41,418 nucleotides of DNA from Candidatus Aminicenantota bacterium (GTDB lineage: Bacteria > Acidobacteriota > Aminicenantia > UBA2199): positions 1 through 41,418 of the forward strand of contig JALHTJ010000127.1 in NCBI GenBank assembly GCA_022865785.1. Direction: 5' to 3'. How positions within the stretch are numbered: position 1 is the stretch's first letter; every line of letters starts with the position of its first letter. Below are positions 1 through 8,229 of this stretch, piece by piece. The position numbers and the translations under genes were made by a program. Under the pieces are notes generated by a model. That model was given only the letters and a program-made list of their open reading frames with translations. It did no database searches and was not told the DNA's origin.

Positions 1-1
1 G

Positions 2-1960
2 CCGGACAGCCTCTGGGTCTGCTACACCATGGTGGCCTACAACCGCAACAGCCAGGTTTTTCTCTACAGCCTGGAACAAAAAAAGAAATTTACGCTGACC
101 GGCGATTTCTACAACAACCTCAACCCCTGCTTCGACGGCAATGGCGATTATCTCTACTACCTCTCCAGTCGCAATTTCGACATCACCATGGACTTTTACG
201 AGGACAATCACGTCATCGCCAATCCCTACAGGGTGATGGCGGTGCAATTGCAAGGCGGACAAAAACCGCCTTTTGCAGATGGCCAAACAGAGGAAGCCAA
301 GCCCGCAAAGAAAAAAAGTGAAGGCGGCAAGACCGCGCAGCCTGCCCGCTCCAAGCGGATTCAAATCGACCTGGAAGGCCTGGCTTTGCGCACCTTTGCC
401 CTGCCGGTTCCGGCCGGTAACTATTTCTTCCTGCGTGCCGGTCAGGGCCGGGCGCTCTGGTGCTCGGTGCCGGTGTTCAGCGAGGACGAATACGAGGAGA
501 TCTTCAAGCCGGGGCGCGACAGCAAGTGGCAGCTGCACAGTTTCGACATGCAAGAAAAAAAGGAGGCGGTGCTGGAGGACAAGATCCGTGACTACGCCCT
601 TTCGGTGAACGGCGAACAGATCATATTGGCCCGGGAAAAAGATTTTTTCATCGCCAAGCTCGAAGACCTGTGTGAAGCCAAGAAACTGGAAGGAAAAAAG
701 ATCCATGGTCTGAAACTCGACGGCATGCTTTATTACCTGGACATCCTGGCCGAGTGGAAACAGATTTTTTCCGATGCCTGGCGCTGGTACCGCGATTTTT
801 TCTATGACGCCGGCATGCACGGACAGGACTGGCAGGATGTCGGCGATCGCTACCGCGCCATGATCCCGGAGCTCAGCTCGCGCGCCGGCCTCAACTGGCT
901 GATGTCGCAGATGGTCGGCGAGCTCTGTGTCGGCCATGCCTATATCGGCGGTGGTGACATGGGGCCTCTGGCTCTGCCTGAAACTCCTGTTTACACAGGC
1001 CGCTTGGGTGCGGATTTGCTATATGATACTGCTGCCGGTTTTTTCCGCTTCGAAAAGATCTACGGTCCCAGCGAATATAATCTCGAGCTCAAGGCACCGC
1101 TGCAGCGGCCCGACATCAAGGTCAGGGAAGGGGATTACCTGATCGCCATCAACGGCAAGACCCTGCGGAAAAACGAGGATTATAACCGCTACCTGCAGGT
1201 GACCGACGGCCAGAAGCTGTCGATCACCGTCAACGCGGCACCGACGCTGCAAAATGCCCGGACCTACGAGATCGAGCCTCTGCGCAGCGACCGCGCTTTG
1301 CGCTACAACCGCTGGCTTACCGAGAATATCCGCAAGGTGCTGAAAGCAACGAACAACCGCGTCGGTTATATGCACATCAACAATATGGGCTCCCGAGGTA
1401 TCGGCGAATTCGACAAGTTCTGGCGCGCTTTCCGCAACCTGGAGGGCATTATTATCGATGTGCGGCGCAACTCAGGCGGTTGGACCGAATATTTTCTTAT
1501 CGACAAATTGGAACGTCAGCAGGTGGGCTTCAACGTGCTGCGCGATATGAAACCGTTCCGCTACCCGGGCAGCGTGGGTCCGCAGTGCTATGTCGCTGTG
1601 TCCAACGAGGACAACGGCTCTGACGGCGAGGCCTTCATCCAGCATTTTCAGGATCGCCATTTGGGCCCGGTGATCGGCGTGCCTTCATGGGGCGGCCTGG
1701 TCGGCATCATCAACGGCCAGCGGACCGTTGACAACGGCAGCGTCAACCAGCCCAACAATGCCTTTTACGGCAAGTCGGGCCAGTGGTGGGTAGAGAACAA
1801 GGGCGCCATGCCCGACATCGTCGTCGACAACGATCCCGCTTCGGTCATGGCCGGCCGCGATTTGCAGCTGGACAAAGCCATCGCGACGATCCTGGCCGCT
1901 ATTGAAAAAAACACGAAAAACAAGTTCCCGCCGCAGCCGGCGTATCCGGATAAGAGATAA
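2..1960 (+). CDS. Tricorn protease homolog, 3' part (5' end outside window)
   Basis: This is the C-terminal part of a tricorn-type peptidase (MEROPS S41B), a large hydrolase that trims peptides into short products. The frame stays open to the window start with propeller-like sequence (PDSLWVCYTM), so the ATG at 29 is internal and the gene is cut by the window edge. Numbering from that Met, the order is: end of a beta-propeller; a low-complexity Lys-rich insert near 88-115; a helical core; a PDZ domain near 350-410 (VREGDYLIAINGKTL); and the S41 core near 445-640. Catalytic candidates are H303 (VGHAY), S531 (GSDGE) and E589 (WWVENKG). In Thermoplasma tricorn a Ser precedes the catalytic His; here it is Gly302. 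No signal peptide can be judged. The gene ends just before a palindromic repeat pair and converges with the DUF1295 gene. The family call is secure; substrate is unknown. Confidence 0.93.
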   Translation, partial: PDSLWVCYTMVAYNRNSQVFLYSLEQKKKFTLTGDFYNNLNPCFDGNGDYLYYLSSRNFDITMDFYEDNHVIANPYRVMAVQLQGGQKPPFADGQTEEAKPAKKKSEGGKTAQPARSKRIQIDLEGLALRTFALPVPAGNYFFLRAGQGRALWCSVPVFSEDEYEEIFKPGRDSKWQLHSFDMQEKKEAVLEDKIRDYALSVNGEQIILAREKDFFIAKLEDLCEAKKLEGKKIHGLKLDGMLYYLDILAEWKQIFSDAWRWYRDFFYDAGMHGQDWQDVGDRYRAMIPELSSRAGLNWLMSQMVGELCVGHAYIGGGDMGPLALPETPVYTGRLGADLLYDTAAGFFRFEKIYGPSEYNLELKAPLQRPDIKVREGDYLIAINGKTLRKNEDYNRYLQVTDGQKLSITVNAAPTLQNARTYEIEPLRSDRALRYNRWLTENIRKVLKATNNRVGYMHINNMGSRGIGEFDKFWRAFRNLEGIIIDVRRNSGGWTEYFLIDKLERQQVGFNVLRDMKPFRYPGSVGPQCYVAVSNEDNGSDGEAFIQHFQDRHLGPVIGVPSWGGLVGIINGQRTVDNGSVNQPNNAFYGKSGQWWVENKGAMPDIVVDNDPASVMAGRDLQLDKAIATILAAIEKNTKNKFPPQPAYPDKR

Positions 1961-1972
1961 CGCGTTATTGAG

Positions 1973-2048
1973 TAGGGGCGTATAAACATACGCCCCAAAG
2001 ATCGGATTATTGTCGTGATATTGGGGGCGAATAATTATTCGCCCCTAC
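1973..2048. repeat. Palindromic repeat pair (REP/BIME-like), copy 1
   Basis: Two 22-base palindromes lie back to back between convergent genes. The first (1975-1996) has arms GGGGCGTAT and ATACGCCCC; the second (2024-2045) is perfect, with arms GGGGCGAATA and TATTCGCCCC. The pair is bounded by GTAGGGGCG on the left and CGCCCCTAC on the right, so the whole unit is itself an inverted repeat. The spacer begins AAGATCGGATTA, which recurs at 18135. The unit could fold in the 3' UTR of either neighbour. Confidence 0.85.
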
Positions 2049-2052
2049 CGTT

Positions 2053-2823
2053 TTACCATCTGGGGAACCAGGGAAAGAAAATAGAAGTCTGCTTTTTATA
2101 GGCCTCAAAATCGGGGCGGCCGCTGTACTTTTTTTCCAGCAGCGGCACGCCGGAAACGAAGCGCAGCAGGAAAGTGATGACCACAGGGCCGATCAGCCCC
2201 AACCAGCCCCGGGGTGCGGAGAGCGCCAGCACGGCCATGCCCCACCAGAGGGCCGCCTCGCCGAAATAGTTGGGATGGCGGCTGAAGGCCCACAATCCGC
2301 CGGTCATGATCTTGCCGCGGTTGGCCGGATCTTTAATGAATGCGGCCAGCTGGCGGTCGCCGATGGTTTCGAATAGAAAGCCTGCCATCCAGATGAGCAG
2401 GCCCAGCCCGTCCAGGAGATGCAAGGCCGGCTGCGCCTGGCCGACGATCAGCAGCAGCGGCGCGCTGACCAGCAGCAGCAGAAGTCCCTGCAGCATGAAG
2501 ATCTGCCAGAAGCTGCGGATTATAAAGTGCTTGCCCCACTGGCGGCGCCAGGCGGCGTAGCGGAAATCCTCTTCGCGTCCGCGGTTGCGGCGGAATATAT
2601 GCAGGGCCAGGCGGCCGCCCCAGAGCGCAACCAGAGCCAGGGCCAGCCATTGCCGGGCCTGGCCGTCGCCGCGCAGCAGGAAAACGGCCAGGCTGACCAG
2701 GATGAAACCCAGACCCCAGGCGATGTCGACGACTCCGTTGTTTTTTTTGATCAGGGCAAGGACGAAAACCAGTGTCATGTAAATGAAAATCACCAACGCT
2801 GCTTGGGCAATCACATGGGCCAT
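2053..2823 (-). CDS. DUF1295 family membrane protein (steroid 5-alpha-reductase-like fold)
   Basis: An integral membrane protein of about 256 residues in the DUF1295 / isoprenylcysteine methyltransferase-like superfamily. Several hydrophobic segments run through the length. The diagnostic C-terminal region is present: [16 protein letters not shown], then an [15 protein letters not shown] stretch and the ending F..YK..TS.FFPWFP. The ORF track starts at a GTG (2829), but GGAGG lies 5 bases before the ATG at 2823 and directly abuts that GTG, so I use 2823. It lies about 32 bases after uvsE on the same strand and may be the last gene of the photodamage operon. Relatives may reduce or methylate lipids, but no substrate can be assigned. 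Confidence 0.88.
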   Translation of the reverse strand: MAHVIAQAALVIFIYMTLVFVLALIKKNNGVVDIAWGLGFILVSLAVFLLRGDGQARQWLALALVALWGGRLALHIFRRNRGREEDFRYAAWRRQWGKHFIIRSFWQIFMLQGLLLLLVSAPLLLIVGQAQPALHLLDGLGLLIWMAGFLFETIGDRQLAAFIKDPANRGKIMTGGLWAFSRHPNYFGEAALWWGMAVLALSAPRGWLGLIGPVVITFLLRFVSGVPLLEKKYSGRPDFEAYKKQTSIFFPWFPRW

Positions 2824-2855
2824 TGGCACCTCCCTTTTCCCGATGGATTGAAATT

Positions 2856-3746
2856 TTATTTTATGCGGCTCGTTTTAATTAGAAAGCGGCGGGCGCGCAA
2901 AGCGCTCCTCTCCTTGTCCTTGATCTCGAGCATGATGTCGAAATCCAGCCCTTCCCCGGCGGCGATGAATCCGGCAAAATCCTCAAGATCGATGCTTTCG
3001 GCATGGCGGCCCTTCCGTTCGCCTTTTTTCTGGGAACTGTAGTCGATCATGGGCAGACCGTCGTTTGTTCCCCAGGTGGCCGCCGCCTGGCGCCAGGCCG
3101 TGCCCAGCGCTTCCCCGTTGCCGTTCAACTGGTGATGAAAGGAATCGAAAAGAACGGGGATGCCCGTACGCCGGCTGATCTGCAGACAGTCGGTAATGCT
3201 GTATTGGCGATCGTCGTTCTCCACCGCCAGGCGGCGGCGGATTTTTTCGTCCAATTGTTCGAAACGGGCGCAGAAGCGTTCCAGGCTCGCTTTTTTGTCG
3301 CCATATACGCCGCCGCCATGGATCTGGATCCGGGCCGTCAGGTCCAGTCCCAGCAGGTCCAGTACTGCCGCGTGGTAGGCCAGTTCGGCGGCGCTGCGTC
3401 TGAAAATATCCGGGTCGGGCGAATTGATCAGGGTGAACTGGTCGGGATGCATGGAGATCCTCATGCCGTTCCGGCGGATCAGGCTGCCAAGAGCAATGAA
3501 GCGCCCGGCGAATTCCTCCTGCCAGGGGAACGTACAGACCGGATGAGATGCAAAGGGGACAAGGTCGGAGGTGATGCGGAAGAACAGCAGGCCCTTGGCG
3601 AGGTTGAACTCCAGGATCCGGCCCAGGCACTCCAGGTTCTGGCGAACCGTTTCCTCCAGACGCGCCGGTGAGTAGGAACGCAGGCGGAAAGTGCGGCTCG
3701 GCGTGCAGCCGATGGTGCGGTTGAGGCAGGGATAGCCGATCTTCAT
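2856..3746 (-). CDS. uvsE: UV DNA damage endonuclease UvsE/UvdE
   Basis: A TIM-barrel, metal-dependent endonuclease that nicks DNA 5' to pyrimidine dimers and other lesions, starting alternative excision repair. The protein of about 296 residues begins MKIGYPCLN, the typical family start, and shows the expected metal-binding strands: [43 protein letters not shown] and [10 protein letters not shown]. The track adds 43 residues upstream, but those lie inside the preceding spl-like gene; MKIGYPC at 3746 is preceded by AAAGGG and is the natural start. The stop of the upstream gene is 7 bases away, so the two are almost certainly co-transcribed. Adjacency to a photoproduct-lyase-like gene and dcd points to a UV or pyrimidine-lesion theme. 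Confidence 0.95.
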   Translation of the reverse strand: MKIGYPCLNRTIGCTPSRTFRLRSYSPARLEETVRQNLECLGRILEFNLAKGLLFFRITSDLVPFASHPVCTFPWQEEFAGRFIALGSLIRRNGMRISMHPDQFTLINSPDPDIFRRSAAELAYHAAVLDLLGLDLTARIQIHGGGVYGDKKASLERFCARFEQLDEKIRRRLAVENDDRQYSITDCLQISRRTGIPVLFDSFHHQLNGNGEALGTAWRQAAATWGTNDGLPMIDYSSQKKGERKGRHAESIDLEDFAGFIAAGEGLDFDIMLEIKDKERSALRARRFLIKTSRIK

Positions 3747-3753
3747 TTTATTT

Positions 3754-4683
3754 TTACCCTTTTTCCATGGCCGATCGATACAGATAGCGGTTAATCTCTT
3801 TTTCGTCGACCGGAAGTTCCGGGAAGATCTCCTTCCAGGTATCCTGGTCCTCCATGCACAAATAAAGGGGAACATGACGGGAGAGGCGGGTGCGGATCTC
3901 GTCGCGGACGAAACGGAACAATTCCAGGCGCAGGGGGGTGAAATAGCGGTATTTTTTGTCCTGGCCCTCGATCAGCTCGCCCCAGAAAAGCTGGGATTCC
4001 CGGTGCCGGAAAATGTGTTTTTTCAATTCCGGGGGAAAGCGCAAAGCTCCCAGGCTCCACCAGGCGATACACTCCGGCCGGATAACCGTCGCCAGGCGGC
4101 GAATGAGTTCACGGTAATTTTTTTTCCAATTCGTGCAGAGGATGAGCGGGTCGAAATGGATGCCGATTTTAAAGCCCTTTTCTTGGACGGCGGCCAAGGC
4201 CTGCAAGCGGCGGGCCAGGGAGGGGGTGAGTCGTTCTTCGCGGCGGATAAGCGGGGCGGGGTTCAATGACCAGGAGACCACGATGTTGGCCGGGACCTCC
4301 TTGGCCTCCAGCAGGGCCCGGATGGCAACCGCCTTGGTCTTGAATTCGAAAACCGCTTCGGGAAATCCCTGGAACAACTCCAGTACCCGGGCGGCGCTGG
4401 GACGAATTTGTTCATAGGCCAGGGAATCGCTCAACTCGCCTGTGCCGATGCGCACTTCCTGGTTCTTGGCCAGGAATTCGTGCAATTCCCTTTCCAGGGC
4501 GGCCCAGTTGCTGAAAAAAACGGCCTGGCTCTTGTCTTCCAGGTAGGCTTGCAGAATGCAGTAGCTGCAGTCGAAAGGGCAGCCGCTCTGCAGGTTGAGG
4601 TTGAAGTAGCCGCAGGGAACAGAGCCCGGGGAACAGGGGCAGTGCTTGACGAACGCCCCTTTTTGCAGCGCCTCTTTCAACAT
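3754..4683 (-). CDS. Spore photoproduct lyase-like radical SAM protein
   Basis: A 309-residue radical SAM protein of the spore photoproduct lyase family, which reverses the thymine photoproduct 5-thyminyl-5,6-dihydrothymine using a 5'-deoxyadenosyl radical. The [4Fe-4S] motif is CPFDCSYC near residue 36, in the form C-x3-C-x2-C. The family features IGTGELSDSLAYE, FEFKTKA and VSWSLNP follow, with IGIHFDPLI and the late ALRFPPELK segment. An N-terminal cluster KHCPCSPGSVPCGYFNLNL adds three extra Cys. It is somewhat shorter than Bacillus SplB. It sits between dcd (15 bases upstream) and uvsE (7 bases downstream). No sporulation genes are seen in the window, so the substrate may be another photolesion; many family members in non-sporulating bacteria are uncharacterised. 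Confidence 0.85.
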   Translation of the reverse strand: MLKEALQKGAFVKHCPCSPGSVPCGYFNLNLQSGCPFDCSYCILQAYLEDKSQAVFFSNWAALERELHEFLAKNQEVRIGTGELSDSLAYEQIRPSAARVLELFQGFPEAVFEFKTKAVAIRALLEAKEVPANIVVSWSLNPAPLIRREERLTPSLARRLQALAAVQEKGFKIGIHFDPLILCTNWKKNYRELIRRLATVIRPECIAWWSLGALRFPPELKKHIFRHRESQLFWGELIEGQDKKYRYFTPLRLELFRFVRDEIRTRLSRHVPLYLCMEDQDTWKEIFPELPVDEKEINRYLYRSAMEKG

Positions 4684-4698
4684 GATGGCCGGAGGCCT

Positions 4699-5256
4699 TC
4701 ATCCTTGCTGGATCTTGGCGACGGTGACTTCGTCCTGGTTGTTGTACTTGCCGTCGAGCTCTTTATAGGATAGGATCGGCAGGTCGGAACTTTCGATGAA
4801 GATGACCTGAGCGATGCCTTGGCCGGGGTGCAGGGCTGCCGGCCAGGTGCCGCAGTTGGCGATGGAAATGGTCAGGTATCCCGACCATTCCGGCTCCAGG
4901 GGGGTGACGTTGACCAGGACGCCGCAGCGGGCATAGGTGGATTTTCCGAATACCAGCCCCAGGATTTTTTTCGGCATACGAAAATACTCCACGCTTCGGC
5001 CCAGGATGAAATGGCCGGGGGGGATGACGATGACATCTTCGCTCAAGGTCTCGAAATTGGCTTCGTTGACCTTGTGGGGGTCCATAAGCGCCGGCGGCCC
5101 GGCCAGGCGCCGGTAGGTCCTATCCAGTCGCAGGTCATAACCATAGGGGCCGAGTCCGTAGGAAATAACGCCGGAGCGGACCGATGTGGCGACGAAAGGC
5201 TCCAGCAAGTGGTTGCTTTCAGCCTGTTCCTTGATCCAGCGCGAAGATTTAAGCAT
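4699..5256 (-). CDS. dcd: dCTP deaminase
   Basis: A 185-residue trimeric dUTPase-fold enzyme that deaminates dCTP to dUTP, feeding thymidylate synthesis. Family signatures are ISYGLGPYGYDLRL, the nucleotide-binding GKSTYARCGVLVNVTPLEPEWSG split across two strands, and HPGQGIAQVIFIE. The Glu in PLEPEWSG is the expected catalytic general base. Monofunctional versus bifunctional (deaminase plus dUTPase) cannot be settled by eye. Its ATG overlaps the stop of the upstream unknown gene as TGATG, so translation is probably coupled. The spl-like gene follows after 15 bases. Nucleotide supply for repair synthesis is a plausible reason for the grouping. Confidence 0.95.
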   Translation of the reverse strand: MLKSSRWIKEQAESNHLLEPFVATSVRSGVISYGLGPYGYDLRLDRTYRRLAGPPALMDPHKVNEANFETLSEDVIVIPPGHFILGRSVEYFRMPKKILGLVFGKSTYARCGVLVNVTPLEPEWSGYLTISIANCGTWPAALHPGQGIAQVIFIESSDLPILSYKELDGKYNNQDEVTVAKIQQG

Positions 5257-6140
5257 CAGATGATGGAATATTTGGATATTTTGTTGCTGATCAGGTAGTA
5301 CAGCTTGCTCAGGTATTTGATGTCGTTGATCAGGTCCTTGGAAAATTTGAACAGGTATTTGACATAATTGGTCTCTTCGCCCAGACGCAGCTTGTTTTCG
5401 AACTCCAATGTGAAGTCCTTCAGCTCGAGCATCAGGTTCTGGATATGCAGCAGGTTGTCGATGCTTTCGATCAGGGCGATGGTCGAGGCGTTTTTAAAGT
5501 TGCTTTTGGGGAAAAGCTTGATCCGCTCCAGTGCTTCGGAGTTGACTTCTTTGGCCAGATAAGCGATCTCGTCCAAGTAAGGTTTCTTATAATCGTCATA
5601 ATAGCGGAGTTTGTGCAGGGCCCTTTCCTGAATTTTGGCGTTCTGTTCCAAAATGGAATGGAAATATTCGTTCAGGCCCAGGTGATCTTTTTCAAAATTA
5701 TTCAGGTCGATGAAGATGCGGCCGATGTAGATCTTGTCGTTGTAAGAATTCTGCAGTTCGTCCTGGTAATGGGAATAGAATTTTACTTCGAATTTGCTAT
5801 GCTCACGGTACATCAGGCGGCCTATGATAATGTCCTGCTCGTTGATCAAATAGTTGGCGTTTTCCTCGATTACAGCGCTGTAAACGAAAAGTGAATTGAC
5901 GATGAAATCCTTCAGGCTATCCAGGAATTCTTCGTTTTGGGATAAAAAGCCGGTCAATTCCGGAAATGATTCACCGCGCAATTGGGTATAAAATGGGGAA
6001 AACAGCATGTTGCTGCCTTTGAGAAACAGTTCAAAGTGGAAGTTGTCCCTGATCCTTTTGAACAGGTTGTTGTGCTGGATCTGCGGGTAATTGTCCAGGC
6101 TGCAGCCGTTGAATTTATTTAGAACTTGCAAAGTTTCCAC
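5256..6140 (-). CDS. Unknown protein heading the photodamage operon
   Basis: I do not recognise this protein of about 294 residues. It has no signal peptide or clear membrane segment, looks mainly helical, and is rich in Asn, Tyr, Phe, Leu and Lys. A charged helical stretch with coiled-coil character runs around residues 190-240. No Cys cluster, nucleotide-binding loop or nuclease motif is evident. The track start (6188) lies upstream of a good promoter; GGAGG followed 5 bases later by GTG at 6140 is the better start. The reading frame ends in a TGATG overlap with dcd. Its base composition is lower in G+C than its neighbours: two sampled 60-base lines hold 27 and 21 G+C, against 43 in a dcd line. 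This suggests separate ancestry. It could be a regulatory or structural partner of the repair genes; that is inference from position only. Confidence 0.7.
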   Translation of the reverse strand: METLQVLNKFNGCSLDNYPQIQHNNLFKRIRDNFHFELFLKGSNMLFSPFYTQLRGESFPELTGFLSQNEEFLDSLKDFIVNSLFVYSAVIEENANYLINEQDIIIGRLMYREHSKFEVKFYSHYQDELQNSYNDKIYIGRIFIDLNNFEKDHLGLNEYFHSILEQNAKIQERALHKLRYYDDYKKPYLDEIAYLAKEVNSEALERIKLFPKSNFKNASTIALIESIDNLLHIQNLMLELKDFTLEFENKLRLGEETNYVKYLFKFSKDLINDIKYLSKLYYLISNKISKYSII

Positions 6141-6156
6141 TGTTGCCTCCGTGAAA

Positions 6157-6185
6157 ATTATAGGCGAATGCAAGGGAAAAGTAAA
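6157..6185 (-). promoter_or_regulatory. Promoter of unknown-dcd-spl-uvsE operon
   Basis: Reading the minus strand, a consensus TATAAT (6157-6162) is preceded at 17 bases by TTTACT (6180-6185). Transcription would begin near 6150, immediately at the GGAGG that serves the GTG at 6140. This rules out the upstream ATG at 6188 as the start. No operator-like palindrome is obvious. Confidence 0.55.
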
Positions 6186-6241
6186 CAAGCAAGCTGCCCA
6201 TTTAAAAAAGGTGCGAAAAAAAGAATTGAAGCGGTAAGCGG

Positions 6242-6270
6242 TTGACAGTGAACCGGTTTTTTTCTATCAT
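6242..6270 (+). promoter_or_regulatory. Promoter of the small membrane protein / MFS operon
   Basis: TTGACA (6242-6247), a 17-base spacer and TATCAT (6265-6270). The predicted start point near 6277 lies only about 4 bases before the ATG at 6281, so the mRNA would be nearly leaderless with no room for a Shine-Dalgarno. Confidence 0.65.
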
Positions 6271-6280
6271 GTTCTTCACA

Positions 6281-6643
6281 ATGAAGAAAATAGCGGTACT
6301 GATATTTCCCGTGCTTTTTGCCTTGCTGGCGCTGGCCTTTTTCCTGTTTTTGTATCATGATGCCGTGAATTCCCCGGGCATGACCAGCGCCTGTCTGGTG
6401 TTTTTCACAGCTATGGGCTGGAGCGCCTTGATCGTTCTTAACCGGAAAGACATGCTCAGGCTGAAAGTGTTTTTTGCCACGGTCGCATTTCTTGTTTCGG
6501 TTTTACTGATCGAGTTCATTCGACCGTTTCCGGTCGACCTGCTGCAGCACCGCTTGATGGTCGCAGTTCAGGCGTTTGGAATGGCGGGAATCATTTTTTA
6601 TCTCTATATTCTGAAAAGGAAAGGGGAGCGCCACCATGACTGA
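6281..6643 (+). CDS. Small membrane protein, unknown function
   Basis: About 120 residues beginning MKKIAVLIFPVLFALL, with four hydrophobic segments (near 4-24, 34-50, 60-78 and 92-110) and a basic tail ending ERHHD. I do not recognise a family. The track begins at a TTG (6242), but that TTG is inside the -35 box, and the ATG at 6269 overlaps the -10 box, so the first usable start is ATG 6281. The stop overlaps the start of the MFS gene by 8 bases, and the Shine-Dalgarno of that gene lies inside this coding region, so the two are probably translated together. It could be an accessory subunit of the transporter; this rests on linkage alone. Confidence 0.75.
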   Translation: MKKIAVLIFPVLFALLALAFFLFLYHDAVNSPGMTSACLVFFTAMGWSALIVLNRKDMLRLKVFFATVAFLVSVLLIEFIRPFPVDLLQHRLMVAVQAFGMAGIIFYLYILKRKGERHHD

Positions 6644-8225
6644 AAACCAATCTTCAGGCCTCGCCGCCGCAATCAATAAATCGTTGCGGGAACTCGCTCA
6701 GACCTTCGCTGCTTTTTTCAAAGCGCCCAGGGCATTGTGGGGGATCAACATCCCCTACGTATTTGAAGGTCTGGTCTATTTCGGCATCCTGACCATCCTG
6801 GGCAAATTCTGTTCTGAAAACGTTTCCTTGAACGATATCCATTCGGGCTGGGTTTACGGCGGCGTCACCGGCGGTATCACCTTTGCCATGCTGCTGTTTG
6901 GCGGCGTGTCCGACAAGATCGGCGTGCGTGTCTCGTTGGCCCTGTCGCTGGCGGTGATGATGCTGGGCCGGGTGCTGGTGGCCCTTTCCGGCACGCTTTC
7001 CTTAGGCAGCGGCCTTGGTTCACCCATGTTTTTTCTCATGGCCGCCGGCCTGCTTTTAATGGTGTCTGCTTATGGTATATATATGCCGGCGGCCTATGCC
7101 GGGGTAAAACGGTACACCAACCCGCAGACCGCCGCCATCGGCTACGCGGTAATCTACGGACTGATGAACCTGGGAGCTTTCTTTTCGGGATTTGTTTCGG
7201 CCAATACCCGGCACGCTTTTGTGCTGAAATTCCCGCCCAACGGCCTAACCGCGGTATTTTGGATTTATGCCGGGATCACCCTTTTCGGTTCGCTGCTGAC
7301 CCTGCTGATCATCACCCGCAAGACCGACCGCCGGGCCCTGGATCAGGTCGGCCGTGAAACGCGGCAGATGAACACGGCGGAGCAAAACCAGGCCGCTGAC
7401 GCTAGGGCCGCCGCCAATAAAAAAAAGATCACGGCGCAAGTTCCGCTGCTGGCCTTCCTGGCCTGGATCGCCCTGTCCCTGGCGGCCCTGGTGCTGCTGG
7501 TTCTGTCCCGCTCCGGCAAGGTCTCGCTGCCCGGGGTGTTCCTGTGGCCGCTTCTGGCTTTTGCCGTCCTGGGAGCCGGATGGGAATTCTTGCGTCGGCG
7601 TCCCGAACATCCTTTCCGCGACGGCCGTTTCGTGTTTTTCATCTTCATCCTCATTCCGGTGCAGACCTTGTTCGCCCATAACTGGCTGACCATTCCCTAC
7701 TACCTGGACCGCGCTTTCGCCGGTACCGGTGTCAGCCGCAATTTCGAGATCTTCTCCAACATCAACCCCATCCTGATCTTCGTCCTTTCCCCGCTTATCG
7801 CCGCCCTGACCGCGCGCAGCAATGTGTACAAGATGATGATCGCCGGGACCTTTGTCATGGCCCTGCCCACTTTTTTACTGGCCATCGGCCCCAATGTCTA
7901 CCTGTTCCTTTTGTACATCCTACTGATGTCGGTGGGCGAAGCTATGTGGCAGCCCCGCTTCCTGCAGTGGGTGGCCGAGATCGCCCCGGAAGGCAAAACC
8001 GGATTGTATATGGGCATTGGCCAGTTTCCTTGGTTTTTGACCAAGATGATCACCGCGATGTATTCGGGGTATGTCATTGCCCGTTACTGCCCCAAGCCCG
8101 AGTTGGGTCTGCCGATGCGCACCGGGACCATGTGGCTGCTTTATGCCGTGATCGCCATGGCCTCGCCCATTGCCCTGGTCCTGGCCCGCAGGTGGATGGC
8201 CAAGGGCATGACCCGCAAGGGGTAA
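6636..8225 (+). CDS. MFS transporter (possibly POT-like)
   Basis: A 529-residue polytopic membrane protein with about 12 or more hydrophobic segments. The MFS loop 2-3 signature appears as GGVSDKIGVRVSL, following FAMLLF. An N-terminal cytoplasmic stretch leads into PRALWGINIPYVFEGLVYFG, reminiscent of proton-dependent oligopeptide transporters, and a charged linker (near 230-265, Lys/Gln/Ala-rich) separates the two halves. ATG at 6636 is preceded by AGGGGAG at good spacing. The preceding small membrane protein overlaps it by 8 bases. Peptide import would suit the peptidase-rich context, but the substrate cannot be read from the sequence. It converges with the CDF transporter gene, leaving only 4 bases between stops. 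Confidence 0.85.
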   Translation: MTENQSSGLAAAINKSLRELAQTFAAFFKAPRALWGINIPYVFEGLVYFGILTILGKFCSENVSLNDIHSGWVYGGVTGGITFAMLLFGGVSDKIGVRVSLALSLAVMMLGRVLVALSGTLSLGSGLGSPMFFLMAAGLLLMVSAYGIYMPAAYAGVKRYTNPQTAAIGYAVIYGLMNLGAFFSGFVSANTRHAFVLKFPPNGLTAVFWIYAGITLFGSLLTLLIITRKTDRRALDQVGRETRQMNTAEQNQAADARAAANKKKITAQVPLLAFLAWIALSLAALVLLVLSRSGKVSLPGVFLWPLLAFAVLGAGWEFLRRRPEHPFRDGRFVFFIFILIPVQTLFAHNWLTIPYYLDRAFAGTGVSRNFEIFSNINPILIFVLSPLIAALTARSNVYKMMIAGTFVMALPTFLLAIGPNVYLFLLYILLMSVGEAMWQPRFLQWVAEIAPEGKTGLYMGIGQFPWFLTKMITAMYSGYVIARYCPKPELGLPMRTGTMWLLYAVIAMASPIALVLARRWMAKGMTRKG

Positions 8226-8229
8226 AGCT

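Noticed and set aside
3747-3875. Upstream extension of uvsE by 43 codons
   Set aside because: The extension lies in the 3' end of the spl-like gene, and MKIGYPC at 3746 is the conserved start.
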